In this document: piece by piece, positions 33,805-42,089 of the stretch | Position numbering within the stretch: the stretch's first letter is position 1 | How the letters are laid out: every line of letters begins with the position of its first letter | Assembly (NCBI RefSeq): GCF_008642335.1 | Contig: NZ_CP029191.1 | Coordinates: forward strand, 2,294,001-2,358,000 | Direction: 5' to 3' | Length of the DNA stretch: 64,000 nucleotides | Source: Streptomyces venezuelae | GTDB lineage: Bacteria > Actinomycetota > Actinomycetes > Streptomycetales > Streptomycetaceae | Notes under the pieces: model-generated | The model's input: only the letters and a program-made list of their open reading frames with translations | What the model was told of the DNA's origin: nothing | The model's database searches: none | Position numbers and translations under genes: made by a program

Positions 33805-33930
33805 TCAGAGACACAGCACGATGCTGGCGTCGCTCCAGCAGAGGAGGAGGCTGGCCACGCTGCCGCCGCCACCGCCGCCGCCACCGGTCATCTCGTCGGA
33901 TTCCATGCTCTGCAGGTCGAGGAGTGCCAT
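33805..33930 (-). CDS. ramS: Class III lanthipeptide precursor (SapB/RamS-like)
   Basis: This 41-residue gene is too short for ordinary gene callers. The leader MALLDLQSMESDEM carries the class III leader motif LLDLQSME seen in RamS. The core begins with Thr and eight Gly and then has two perfect Ser-x2-Ser-x3-Cys ring motifs, SVASLLLC and SDASIVLC, ending in Leu. The first motif's SLLLC is the same as in SapB. ATG 33930 has GAGAGG eight bases upstream. It lies 45 bp after the synthetase gene and before two ABC genes. The product is expected to be a hydrophobic, surface-active peptide that helps raise aerial hyphae. The octaglycine run and aromatic Trp between rings differ from SapB. Confidence 0.9.
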   Translation of the reverse strand: MALLDLQSMESDEMTGGGGGGGGSVASLLLCWSDASIVLCL

Positions 33931-33975
33931 GAAACTAACCTCTCTCTTGGGGGAGTTGCTTTTCATGGGGTTGTG

Positions 33976-36612
33976 TCACGACCCCGCCGTGAGGCGGGAC
34001 CGGCTCTGGGGCCGCCGCGGGGGCGGCAGGAAGGGGACGTGCGCTCCGTCGTCGCCGAGGGCGCCGGCGAGTGCGAGGAGGCAGCCCGCCGTCCCGGTGT
34101 GGAGGTCCATGGACAGCCGCAGCATCTGGTGTCCGGGGAAGGCCAGCTGGCCCGCGTACGACATGGCGAACCAGCCGAGCGCCCCGATCTGCTCCGCGAC
34201 GTCCTCGGGCGTGATGCCCGGGGTGGTGGTGCGGTTGACGTGGGCGAGGAGTCCGGCGCGGCCCTGGAACAGGCCGGGCTGCACGCAGAAGCGTGAGCGC
34301 GCGGCGGCCAGGATGCCGGGGCGTGCCGCATCGAACGCCGCGTCGTCGCGGTGCGCCAGGTAGTCGTCGAGGACCATGCCGATGCCGACGCTGCCGTCGC
34401 CGAGGTAGGGCATGGTGCGCCAGCCCTCGTTGACGGCGAGGCTGCCGTCGCGTTCCTGGGCCACGCACTGGCCGAGGTCCGTGCGCAGGGCGTGGGCCGC
34501 CAGGTCGAGGAGGGCGGTGTCGCCGTTTCGCTCGTAGAGGCGCAGGAAGAGCAGTGCGGGTCCGGTGGCGCCGCGCAGCAGTCCGGCGCGGCGGCGTCCG
34601 CCCTTCCCGGCCGCTTCGGTGTCCGCGGTGAGGCGTTCACCGAGGATTTCGGCGGCGTGCAGGGCGTGCCGGGCCAGTTCGTCCTCGCCGGTGCTGTGGG
34701 CGAGGGCGTCGAGGGCGAGGCCGAGTCCGGCGAGGCCGCCGTGCAGGTCGGAGGGGAGCCGTTCCCACTTCTCCTGGAGGATCAGGTCGGTGAGGTCCAG
34801 GGCGCGGGTGCGGTGGCCCAGGCGGTCCAGTACGTGGGCGACGCCCGCGAGGCCGTCGTACAGGCCGAGGGGGGTGCCGCGCGGGGCGGGCTCCGTGTGC
34901 TTCAGGAGCCAGCGTTCGCCTTCCTCGTAGCGTTCGGCGCCGGTCTCGGCGAGGGCGTACAGCACGCCGGCCGCGCCGTGCGCGAGGCCGAGTCCGCCGC
35001 CGTCGGAGAACTGGGCGATGTCGCCGGGGAAGAGCCGGTCGTCGCGTTCGGGCGTGGCGGAGGCGAGGATGGCCTTGACCATCGAGTCGCGGCTGTACGG
35101 CCAGTCGGCGGGGTCGACCAGGGGTGCGGTCGCCCCGGCCGTGTGCCGGGTGGCGCCGGTCCGGCCGCGCGGCCCGTGTTCGATCTCGGCGACGGCCTCG
35201 GCGAGAAACTCCGCGGGCACGTCGGGGAATTCGGCGGCGATGACCTGGGCGAAGTGGGCTGCCTTGCCGCGGTCGATGGAGAGCAGTGACGTGATCGGCA
35301 GGAAGAGGGCGAGGCGCAGGCAGGCGAGTGCGTAGCGGTCGACGTCGGTGCCGGTGCGGTCGGGCGGCGCGAGGAACCCGGGGTGCGCGACGACCTGGCG
35401 GCCCCCGTCGCCCACGGCGGCCGCCGCCTCGAAGTCGAGGAGGGAGACGGACTGTTCGTCGGGCGCGACCATGATGTTGAAGAGGTGCAGGTCGTTGAAG
35501 ACGACGCCCCGTTCGTGCACGGCGGTGACGGCGTCCTCGACGGCGCGGTGCATGCGCAGCGCCCAGGCCGTGTACTCGGCGATGGCTGCGGGGTCCGGCT
35601 CGCTCGTACAGAGCGGGTGCCGGTGGGCGAAGAACGAGTTGAGGGTGGCGCCTTCGAGGAAGTCCATGACGAGGAAGCGGTGGCCGTCCAGGAGGAACCA
35701 GTCGCGCACCTCGGGGGCGACGCCGAGTCCGGAGAGCTTCTCCAGGGCGGCCTTCTCGCGTTCGAGGCGGGTGACGGCGTCGGCGCCGTCGGAGGCGAGT
35801 CCGGCGTGCGGGCGGCCTTCCTTGAGGACGACCTTGCGGCCGTCGCGGGTGTCGGTACCCGCGTAGACACCGCCGCCGTTGGAGAAGTGCAGGGCCTTCT
35901 CGATGCGGTACGGCAGGTCGGTGACGGTCGTCGTGTTGCGGGCCGCGAGCGCCGGTTCGAGGAACGCGGGCAGGGTCACCCAGGCGGGAACCTTGAAGGC
36001 GGGGTCGCGCGGGTCGGGCACGAGCTGTCCGTCGGCGTTCTCGATGGCCGGCACCATCGTGCCCTTGCCGTTGTCGCACATGCGGCGGGTGAACGCGCCG
36101 TACCTGACGTACAGCGGGCCCTGGCGCCAGCGCAGGTCGGTGAGGATGTACGGGCCCTCGGTGCCCTCCAGGCGGTCGCCGAGGTCGTCGAGTATCTCCT
36201 GGAGCTGCGCCTCGTCCGCCGGGTAGACCGTGACGGCCTTGCCGCTGTGGTCGCGGCCCGCGTACTTGCTGTTGCGCAGGTGCAGGAGGTGCTTGCCCGG
36301 CACGAACTTGAACGGGATGCGGCGGGGCACGCAGTAGTCCCAGACGACCGAGGCGACGCGGTCCGCGTTCTCCAGGGTCGCGGAGACGTGGATCTTCCAG
36401 CCCTGCTGGGGCGAGGGCAGCGCGGCTCCTTCGTCGTCCACGGGGACGAGGGAGAGCCAGTCGCCGACGCGTCCGGAGCGCCATCCCTGGGGGACGGTCC
36501 TGCCTGCCACCAGGAACTCGGTGGCGCCCGCGGCGCCCTTGGACGACAGTCGGTCCGGGGTCTCGTAGAAATGCCTGTCGGCCAGACAGTAGACCTCGTA
36601 CCGCTTGTCCAT
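33976..36612 (-). CDS. ramC: Class III lanthipeptide synthetase LanKC (RamC-like)
   Basis: This 878-residue trifunctional enzyme has three parts. The N-terminal lyase-like domain (about 1-225) starts MDKRYEVYCLADRHFYETP. The Ser/Thr kinase domain (about 235-500) has the lysine in VVLKEGRPH, the catalytic loop VVFNDLHLFNIMVAP and metal-binding LLDFEAA. The C-terminal LanC-like cyclase domain (about 530-878) shows repeated toroid motifs (GLAHGAAGVLYAL, GLYDGLAGVAHVL, LHGGLAGLGLAL) without the zinc Cys-Cys-His set, as is normal for class III. It phosphorylates and eliminates Ser in the precursor and closes the thioether rings. ATG 36612 has GAGAGGGG upstream. Confidence 0.92.
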   Translation of the reverse strand: MDKRYEVYCLADRHFYETPDRLSSKGAAGATEFLVAGRTVPQGWRSGRVGDWLSLVPVDDEGAALPSPQQGWKIHVSATLENADRVASVVWDYCVPRRIPFKFVPGKHLLHLRNSKYAGRDHSGKAVTVYPADEAQLQEILDDLGDRLEGTEGPYILTDLRWRQGPLYVRYGAFTRRMCDNGKGTMVPAIENADGQLVPDPRDPAFKVPAWVTLPAFLEPALAARNTTTVTDLPYRIEKALHFSNGGGVYAGTDTRDGRKVVLKEGRPHAGLASDGADAVTRLEREKAALEKLSGLGVAPEVRDWFLLDGHRFLVMDFLEGATLNSFFAHRHPLCTSEPDPAAIAEYTAWALRMHRAVEDAVTAVHERGVVFNDLHLFNIMVAPDEQSVSLLDFEAAAAVGDGGRQVVAHPGFLAPPDRTGTDVDRYALACLRLALFLPITSLLSIDRGKAAHFAQVIAAEFPDVPAEFLAEAVAEIEHGPRGRTGATRHTAGATAPLVDPADWPYSRDSMVKAILASATPERDDRLFPGDIAQFSDGGGLGLAHGAAGVLYALAETGAERYEEGERWLLKHTEPAPRGTPLGLYDGLAGVAHVLDRLGHRTRALDLTDLILQEKWERLPSDLHGGLAGLGLALDALAHSTGEDELARHALHAAEILGERLTADTEAAGKGGRRRAGLLRGATGPALLFLRLYERNGDTALLDLAAHALRTDLGQCVAQERDGSLAVNEGWRTMPYLGDGSVGIGMVLDDYLAHRDDAAFDAARPGILAAARSRFCVQPGLFQGRAGLLAHVNRTTTPGITPEDVAEQIGALGWFAMSYAGQLAFPGHQMLRLSMDLHTGTAGCLLALAGALGDDGAHVPFLPPPRRPQSRSRLTAGS

Positions 36613-36668
36613 GGCGTCCCCTCTCCGCTCGGCGTGGCAGAGAGATTTCCAGGGTGCCGGGGGACGGA

Positions 36669-36682
36669 ACAGTCACGACTGT
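36669..36682. promoter_or_regulatory. ACAGTC-ac-GACTGT dyad before the lanthipeptide operon
   Basis: This perfect 6-2-6 inverted repeat lies 57 bp upstream of the synthetase ATG. Its core GTCACGACTG is repeated before the RamR-like gene at 29583. It is a candidate binding site for that regulator. Confidence 0.5.
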
Positions 36683-36768
36683 CATCACATGGCCGTGCGG
36701 AACGCATGGGTAAAGTCACGTTCGCTCATGTTCGAGAGCACAGAGTATCCGCGGCCCGGACAAATGGC

Positions 36769-36809
36769 GACACCCGCGCCGTCATGAGGACGAACGGGGC
36801 GCGGGTGTC
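36769..36809 (-). terminator. Terminator after the ferredoxin gene
   Basis: GACACCCGCGCC and GGCGCGGGTGTC form a perfect 12-bp stem around a 17-base loop. It begins 46 bp after the ferredoxin stop, in the direction of transcription, and isolates that operon from the lanthipeptide promoter. Confidence 0.82.
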
Positions 36810-36854
36810 AACGAGTTGGAAACGTGTCCGGTCACTCGCCCAGGACGTGCCGGG

Positions 36855-37088
36855 TCACTCCTCCGGCGGGAACACGACCTCTCCGCCGTGGGCCAGCGTG
36901 ATCGTGATCGCCTCGACCGGGCAGCCCTCCGCCGCTTCCAGGACCTTCTCGTTGGCGTCGGTCTCGGGGGCGGTGGGGTGCGACTGGCGTGCGGTGTCCA
37001 GCGCGAAGCCGCCGGGCGCGGTGAGCACGCACATCCCTGAGCCGATGCAGACGGACCGGTCGACCTCGACGTGCCAGCGGTCTCCCAT
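36855..37088 (-). CDS. 3Fe-4S ferredoxin, P450 redox partner type
   Basis: This 77-residue ferredoxin has the single-cluster pattern CIGSGMC with a Gly-Met pair where a fourth Cys would be, then the closing CPVEAI, which is typical of actinobacterial ferredoxins that feed cytochromes P450. Its ATG overlaps the aldehyde dehydrogenase stop as TGATG, so it is coupled to that gene. No P450 is adjacent; the nearest is CYP125 at 49.8 kb, which shares KstR-type control. A partnership with CYP125 is therefore a reasonable inference. Confidence 0.9.
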   Translation of the reverse strand: MGDRWHVEVDRSVCIGSGMCVLTAPGGFALDTARQSHPTAPETDANEKVLEAAEGCPVEAITITLAHGGEVVFPPEE

Positions 37089-38554
37089 CAGGCACCGCTC
37101 CCCTCATAGCCGTTGGGGAGGTGGATCATCTTGTGCTCGAAGTACTCGCCGTATCCCTCGGGGCCGAACTCGCGCCCCAGGCCGGAGTTCTTGTAGCCGC
37201 CGAAGGGGCCGAGCATGTCGAGGCTGAAGGTGTTCACGGAGTACGTACCGGTGCGCACCCGGCGCGCGATGTCGATGCCGCGCGCGGTGTCGGCGGTCCA
37301 GACGCTGCCGCTGAGCCCGTAGTCGGAGTCGTTGGCGATGCGTACCGCTTCGTCCTCGTCGCCGTAGGGCAGCAGGCAGATGACGGGGCCGAAGATCTCC
37401 TCGCGGGCGATGCGCATCGAGTTGTCGACGCCGCCGAAGAGGGTCGGCTCGACGTACCAGCCCCGGTCGAGTCCGGCGGGGCGGCCGCCGCCCGCGAGGA
37501 TCTTGGCGCCTTCCTCCTGGCCGATGCGGATGTAGTCGAGGGAACGCTGCTGCTGCCGCTGGGCGACGAGGGGGCCGAGTTCGGTGGCGGGGTCGAGGGG
37601 GTCGCCGACCTTGAGGGCGCTCGCGGCGGCGGAGAAGGCCTCGGCGAACTCGTCGTAGCGGGTGCGGGGCACGAGGATGCGGGTCTGAGCCACACAGGCC
37701 TGGCCGTTGATCATCCAGGCGAACGGGGTGATGCCCGCGACCGCCGTGGCCGCGTCGGCGTCCGGCAGGACGACGGCGGCCGACTTGCCGCCGAGTTCGA
37801 GCGTCACGCGCGTGAGGTTGCGGGCGGCGACCTCCATGACGCGCTTGCCCGCGGCGACGGATCCGGTGAAGGACACCTTGTCGACGCCAGGGTGCCCGAC
37901 GAGGTATTCGCTCACCTCGCGGTCGGCGCAGACGATGGACAGCACGCCCTCGGGCAGGCCCGCCTCGGCGGCGAGCTCGGCCAGTATGTAGGCGTCCAGG
38001 GGTGCTTCCGGGGACGTCTTGAGGATCACGGGGCAGCCGGCGAGCAGGGCGGGCGCCAGCTTGGCGGCCGCCGTGAACTGCGGGACGTTCCACGGTACGA
38101 CGGCCGCGACGACGCCCACCGGTTCGCGCCGGACGAGCAGCTTGCCGAGGACACCGTCCCGCTGTTCCTCGTACGGGAAGTCGCGCGCGACGGTGATCGC
38201 CGCGTCCCACGCCATCATCGCGGCGAGGGCCTGCACCATCACGCTGGAGGTGTACGGGGTGCCGTTCTCGGTGCTGATGACGCGGGCGATCTCCTCGTGG
38301 CGCACCGCGAAGCCGTCCTTGATCTTCGTGATGACCTCGATGCGCTCGTCCGGGGTCATGCGCGGCCAGGGTCCGTGGTCGAAGGCCTCGCGGGCGGCGG
38401 CGACGGCGCGGTCGATGTCGGCGGGGGCCGCGTGCGGCACGCGGGCGAAGACCTCTCCGGTGTGCGGGGAGACGATGTCGATGACGTCCTTGCCGAGCGG
38501 GTCGACCAACTCCCCGCCGATGAACAGCTGTCCGTGTTCCACGAGCTCGGTCAT
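37088..38554 (-). CDS. Aldehyde dehydrogenase
   Basis: This 488-residue NAD(P)-dependent dehydrogenase has PWNVPQF in the cofactor fold, the general-base Glu in TLELGGKSA and the catalytic Cys in NGQACVAQTR. It oxidises an aldehyde to a carboxylic acid. It is the first gene of an operon with a ferredoxin. A one-mismatch KstR-type site (38608-38621) lies 54 bp upstream, and an exact site lies further on toward the divergent gene. In a sterol pathway it could make the C26 acid after CYP125, though the substrate is not visible in sequence. Confidence 0.9.
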   Translation of the reverse strand: MTELVEHGQLFIGGELVDPLGKDVIDIVSPHTGEVFARVPHAAPADIDRAVAAAREAFDHGPWPRMTPDERIEVITKIKDGFAVRHEEIARVISTENGTPYTSSVMVQALAAMMAWDAAITVARDFPYEEQRDGVLGKLLVRREPVGVVAAVVPWNVPQFTAAAKLAPALLAGCPVILKTSPEAPLDAYILAELAAEAGLPEGVLSIVCADREVSEYLVGHPGVDKVSFTGSVAAGKRVMEVAARNLTRVTLELGGKSAAVVLPDADAATAVAGITPFAWMINGQACVAQTRILVPRTRYDEFAEAFSAAASALKVGDPLDPATELGPLVAQRQQQRSLDYIRIGQEEGAKILAGGGRPAGLDRGWYVEPTLFGGVDNSMRIAREEIFGPVICLLPYGDEDEAVRIANDSDYGLSGSVWTADTARGIDIARRVRTGTYSVNTFSLDMLGPFGGYKNSGLGREFGPEGYGEYFEHKMIHLPNGYEGSGA

Positions 38555-38607
38555 GGCTGACTGCCTCCTGCGGAGCGGTTCCTGACACGGTTTCAGGATT
38601 GAAGAAC

Positions 38608-38621
38608 TGATACCAGTTCTA
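38608..38621. promoter_or_regulatory. Degenerate KstR-type site (minus-strand TAGAACTGGTATCA)
   Basis: Read on the minus strand this matches TnnAACnnGTTnnA except for GTA in place of GTT. It lies 54 bp before the aldehyde dehydrogenase start, within a 213-bp divergent promoter region. Confidence 0.55.
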
Positions 38622-38684
38622 GTTCGTGGAGTCCACGGACGGAAGGGGCAACACAGCCTCCAAGCGGTCGACTTGGGCGACTAT

Positions 38685-38698
38685 TGGAACTAGTTCTA
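38685..38698. promoter_or_regulatory. KstR-type operator TGGAACTAGTTCTA
   Basis: This exact match to TnnAACnnGTTnnA has a fully palindromic centre GAACTAGTTC. It is 91-104 bp upstream of the metallo-beta-lactamase-fold gene and 131-144 bp from the divergent aldehyde dehydrogenase gene. Confidence 0.78.
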
Positions 38699-38788
38699 GT
38701 TATAGTGAGGGGCCCCGGCGAGGGTGACCGTCCCCCGTGAGGGCGACGGCCCCCGGCGAGGGGACCGGTGACGAGAGACGAGGCCCTC

Positions 38789-39844
38789 ATGACCCCGCAG
38801 GTGACAGAGCCGCCGGTGACCGAGCACGGCGGCGGCGTCTGGAGCATCAAGGTCCCGATCCCCGACAACCCCCTCGGCTTCACCCTCGTCCACCTCCTGG
38901 ACACCGACGCGGGTCCGGTCCTCGTCGACACCGGCTGGGACGACCCGGCGTCCTGGGACACCCTCGTCGCCGGACTCGCCGCGTGCGGCGTCGCGGTCGC
39001 CGACGTGCACGGCGTCGTCATCACCCACCACCACCCCGACCACCACGGCCTCTCCGGTCAGGTCCGCGACACCTCCGGGGCGTGGCTCGCCATGCACGAC
39101 GCCGACGCGTCCGTGGTCCGCCGCACCCGCTCGAACCCGCCGGACCGCTGGTACGCGTACCTGGTGGACAAGCTCACGGCCGCCGGCGCGCCCGCCGACC
39201 ACGTCGCCCCGCTGCTCCGGGCCCGCGACGAGGGCCGCCCCCGTACCCTCCCCGGCCTCGCCCCCGCCCTCCCCGACCGCTCCATCACCCCCGGCGAACT
39301 CCTCGCCCTGCCCGGCCGCCGCCTGCGCGCCATCTGGACCCCCGGCCACACGCCCGGCCATGTCTGCCTCCACCTGGAGGAGGAGCACCCGGCGGGCCTG
39401 CGCGGCAACGGCCGCCTCTTCTCCGGCGACCACCTGCTGCCCGGCATCAGCCCGCACATCGGCCTGTACGAGGACCCCGAGTCGGAGACGGTGACCGATC
39501 CCCTCGGCGACTACCTGGACTCCCTTGAGCGCGTCGCCCGCCTCGACCCCGCGGAGATCCTCCCCGCCCACCAGCGCGCGTTCACCGACGCGCCCGCCCG
39601 CGTCCGCGAGCTCCTGGCCCACCACGAGGAGCGCCTGACCGGCCTCCTCGCCCTGCTCGCCGAGCCCCTCACGCCCTGGCAGATCGCCGCCCGCATGGAG
39701 TGGAACCGGCCCTGGGACGAAATCCCCTACGGGTCGAGGACCATCGCCGTCTCGGAGGCCGAGGCGCATGTGCGGCGGCTGGTGAAACTGGGGCGCGCGG
39801 AGGCCGTGCCGGGGAGCGATCCGGTCACGTTCGTGGCGGTGTGA
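38789..39844 (+). CDS. Metallo-beta-lactamase-fold hydrolase
   Basis: This 351-residue MBL-fold protein has the metal motif ITHHHPDHHG, further ligands in WTPGHTPGH and SGDHLLPGI, and a C-terminal winged-helix-like tail (about 270-350) seen in glyoxalase II-like/LACTB2-type enzymes. It probably hydrolyses an ester or thioester, perhaps a CoA or mycothiol derivative. ATG 38789 follows GAGG; GTG 38768, with GAGGGG, would add seven residues. It is divergent from the aldehyde dehydrogenase operon and shares its KstR-type sites, which suggests a role in the same pathway. Confidence 0.85.
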   Translation: MTPQVTEPPVTEHGGGVWSIKVPIPDNPLGFTLVHLLDTDAGPVLVDTGWDDPASWDTLVAGLAACGVAVADVHGVVITHHHPDHHGLSGQVRDTSGAWLAMHDADASVVRRTRSNPPDRWYAYLVDKLTAAGAPADHVAPLLRARDEGRPRTLPGLAPALPDRSITPGELLALPGRRLRAIWTPGHTPGHVCLHLEEEHPAGLRGNGRLFSGDHLLPGISPHIGLYEDPESETVTDPLGDYLDSLERVARLDPAEILPAHQRAFTDAPARVRELLAHHEERLTGLLALLAEPLTPWQIAARMEWNRPWDEIPYGSRTIAVSEAEAHVRRLVKLGRAEAVPGSDPVTFVAV

Positions 39845-39867
39845 CCCGAGAGGTGCGCGGACCGGCC

Positions 39868-39990
39868 GGTAGAGTGAGCGCGTCGTCCTCACGTCCGCCA
39901 AGGGGGAAGCCGGTGCGAATCCGGCGCTGACCCGCAGCCGTATCCGGGCCCAGACCTCAGGGGCCCGTAAGCCGGAATGCCCGGCGCGGA
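39868..39990 (+). ncRNA. Cobalamin (AdoCbl) riboswitch
   Basis: The leader contains the B12-box core GAAGCCGGTGCGAATCCGGC, followed by GCTGACCCGCAGCCGTA and the closing GTAAGCCGGAATGCCCGGC element, all diagnostic of the class I cobalamin aptamer. It stands in the 280-bp gap before the secreted alpha-toroid gene and ECF transporter operon, so cobalamin should repress this uptake operon. Boundaries are approximate. Confidence 0.93.
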
Positions 39991-40003
39991 ACGTGACCGG
40001 CTC

Positions 40004-40026
40004 GCTTCATCGGGCCCCCGATGAGC
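40004..40026 (+). promoter_or_regulatory. Hairpin in the riboswitch expression platform
   Basis: CATCGGG-cc-CCCGATG forms a compact stem, extendable by flanking GC and AGC, just downstream of the aptamer and about 100 bp before the start codon. It could be a terminator or part of a switching structure. The long distance to the ATG makes control of ribosome access through this hairpin alone unlikely. Confidence 0.5.
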
Positions 40027-40124
40027 GGCACCGTCGAGGTATACGGAGCCGGAGCCGCCCGGTCGCCGTGCTCGCACGGTCCGTGCCGCCCCGCTCCCCG
40101 CAGGGAGAGGCAACCCGCCCCATC

Positions 40125-41360
40125 ATGAACGTTCGTCGCAGCGCAGCGGTCCTGGCCGCCGCCGTCGCCGTCTTCGGCTCGGCCGCGGCACCGGCCGCCT
40201 TCGCGGACGACGCGAAGCCGTCGCCGTCGGCCGCCCTCCCCTCGGGCCTCTACGGCAAGACCGACCCGAAGTTCGACGGCGTCTTCCGCCAGTCGTACGC
40301 CCTGCTCGCCCAGGACACCGAGGGCGTGAAGCCCGCCGCGAAGGCCGTGGACTGGCTGACCGGCCAGCAGTGCGCGAGCGGCGGCTTCGCGGCGTACCGC
40401 GCGGACTCGTCCGAGCCGTGCAACTCCAAGACGGCGGTCGACAGCAACTCCACCGCGGCGGCCGTGCAGGCGCTCGCCGCGCTCGGCGGCCAGGACGAGA
40501 CGGTCAAGAAGGGCGTCGACTGGCTGAAGTCCGTGCAGAACAAGGACGGCGGCTGGGGCTACAACCCGGGGCTGCCCTCCGACGCGAACTCCACGGGCAT
40601 CGTCGTGGGCGCGCTCGTCGCCGCGGGCCGCAACCCCGCCGACGTGAAGTCCCAGGACGGCAAGTCCGCCTACGACGCGCTGCCGAAGCTCGCCATGGAC
40701 TGCGGCAAGGACGGCGGCGCCTTCGGCCTCGCCGACATGAAGTCCGGCAAGCTCGCGCCGAACGCCGACGCCACCGCGGCCGGTGTGCTCGGCAGCCTCG
40801 GCAAGGGCCTCGTGGTCTCGGCCCCCAAGAAGTCCGAGGACGCCGCGCCCAAGTGCGCGAAGCCGGACACCGCCACGCAGGCCGCGAGCAACGGCGTCGG
40901 CTATCTGCTCGACACCCTCGGCAAGACCGACGACCACCTGATGTCGCTGATGCCCGGCGCCAAGGACCAGCCGGACTTCGGCAACACCGCCGACTCCGTG
41001 GTCGCCCTCGCCGCCGCCGGACAGGGCGAGCGGGCGAAGAAGTCCGCCGAGTGGCTCGCGGAGAACTCCGCGGACTGGGCGAAGCAGTCGGGCCCCGCCG
41101 CGTACTCCCAGCTGATCTTCGCGGCGCACGCGGCCGGTATGGACGCGCGCGACTTCGGCGGCGCCGACCTCGTCAAGCAGCTGAACGCCACGGGTCCGGC
41201 CCCTGAGACCTCCTCGAAGTCCCCGTCCGACGCGGACTCGGACGAGAAGAAGGACGACGACGGCGGCGTCAGCGTCTGGTGGATCATCGGCGTCGGCATG
41301 GTCGCGGGCATCGGCATCGGCTTCCTGTACAGCGGCAACCGCAAGAAGCAGCAGCCGTGA
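40125..41360 (+). CDS. Surface-anchored alpha-toroid protein under cobalamin control
   Basis: The protein has 411 residues with a signal peptide (about 1-28, cleaved near AAFADDAKP), an alpha/alpha repeat domain of the prenyltransferase/transcobalamin type (about 35-355) with GGFAAYRA and NKDGGWGYNPG turns, a charged Asp/Ser/Lys linker, and a C-terminal membrane segment (VWWIIGVGMVAGIGIGFLYSG) ending in Lys/Gln. It should sit outside the membrane. It is the first gene after the cobalamin riboswitch and precedes the ECF transporter genes. The same toroid fold binds cobalamin in intrinsic factor and transcobalamin, so a cobalamin-capture role is a fair inference. Confidence 0.82.
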   Translation: MNVRRSAAVLAAAVAVFGSAAAPAAFADDAKPSPSAALPSGLYGKTDPKFDGVFRQSYALLAQDTEGVKPAAKAVDWLTGQQCASGGFAAYRADSSEPCNSKTAVDSNSTAAAVQALAALGGQDETVKKGVDWLKSVQNKDGGWGYNPGLPSDANSTGIVVGALVAAGRNPADVKSQDGKSAYDALPKLAMDCGKDGGAFGLADMKSGKLAPNADATAAGVLGSLGKGLVVSAPKKSEDAAPKCAKPDTATQAASNGVGYLLDTLGKTDDHLMSLMPGAKDQPDFGNTADSVVALAAAGQGERAKKSAEWLAENSADWAKQSGPAAYSQLIFAAHAAGMDARDFGGADLVKQLNATGPAPETSSKSPSDADSDEKKDDDGGVSVWWIIGVGMVAGIGIGFLYSGNRKKQQP

Positions 41361-42046
41361 CCGGGGGCCGTGCGCGGCGCGGGCGGCTCGCCGTCGGCGC
41401 GTTCCTCGCCGCGCTCCTGTGCGTCCTCGCCGCCGCGCCCGCCCAGGCCGCCGGTTACCGCTACTGGTCGTTCTGGGAGCGGGACGGCGCGCAGTGGACG
41501 TACGCCACCCAGGGCCCCGGCACCGCCCGCCCCGAGGACGGCGACGTCCAGGGGTTCCGCTTCTCGGTCTCCGACGACTCGAAGGACTCCGCGAAGCCGC
41601 GCGGTCCCGCCGACTTCGACGCGATCTGCGAGGACACCCCGGCGAAGGACGGCCGCAAGCGCGTGGGCCTCGTCGTCGACTTCGGCACGGCGGGCGACGC
41701 CCCCGGCGGGGAGACGCCGCCGAAGCGGCGGATCGCCTGCGCGCAGGTCGGCGAGGACGCCACCAGCGCGGAGGCCCTCGCCTCCGTCGCCAAGCCGCTG
41801 CGCTACGACAGCAAGGCGCTGCTGTGCGCGATCGACGGCTACCCGAAGACGGGCTGCGGCGAGCAGGTCGCCGGCGACGGAACGACCACGAAGGCACAGC
41901 CGGAGACGGAGCCGGGGACGGAGAAGGCGGACGGTGCGGGTGACGGCGCCGACGGCGGCCCCTCGGTCGGCCTGATCGCCGGGATCGCCGCCGTCGCACT
42001 GCTCGGCGGTGCCGGGATCTGGCAGGCCCGCCGCCGCCGCGGCTGA
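41357..42046 (+). CDS. SCO2325-like secreted, membrane-anchored protein
   Basis: This 229-residue protein starts with GTG overlapping the previous TGA. It has a signal peptide (about 1-31, cleaved near AQAAGYRYW), an extracellular domain with YRYWSFWERDGAQWTYATQGP and four Cys, a low-complexity Thr/Glu/Gly linker, and a C-terminal membrane segment followed by RRRRG. Members of this family sit in the same position of Streptomyces cobalt/cobalamin ECF operons. It may be an accessory binding or assembly protein. No enzymatic motif is seen. Confidence 0.8.
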   Translation: MTGGRARRGRLAVGAFLAALLCVLAAAPAQAAGYRYWSFWERDGAQWTYATQGPGTARPEDGDVQGFRFSVSDDSKDSAKPRGPADFDAICEDTPAKDGRKRVGLVVDFGTAGDAPGGETPPKRRIACAQVGEDATSAEALASVAKPLRYDSKALLCAIDGYPKTGCGEQVAGDGTTTKAQPETEPGTEKADGAGDGADGGPSVGLIAGIAAVALLGGAGIWQARRRRG

Positions 42047-42089
42047 CGCGCGGCTGCGTACGGACGACGAACACGACACGGACAGCACC

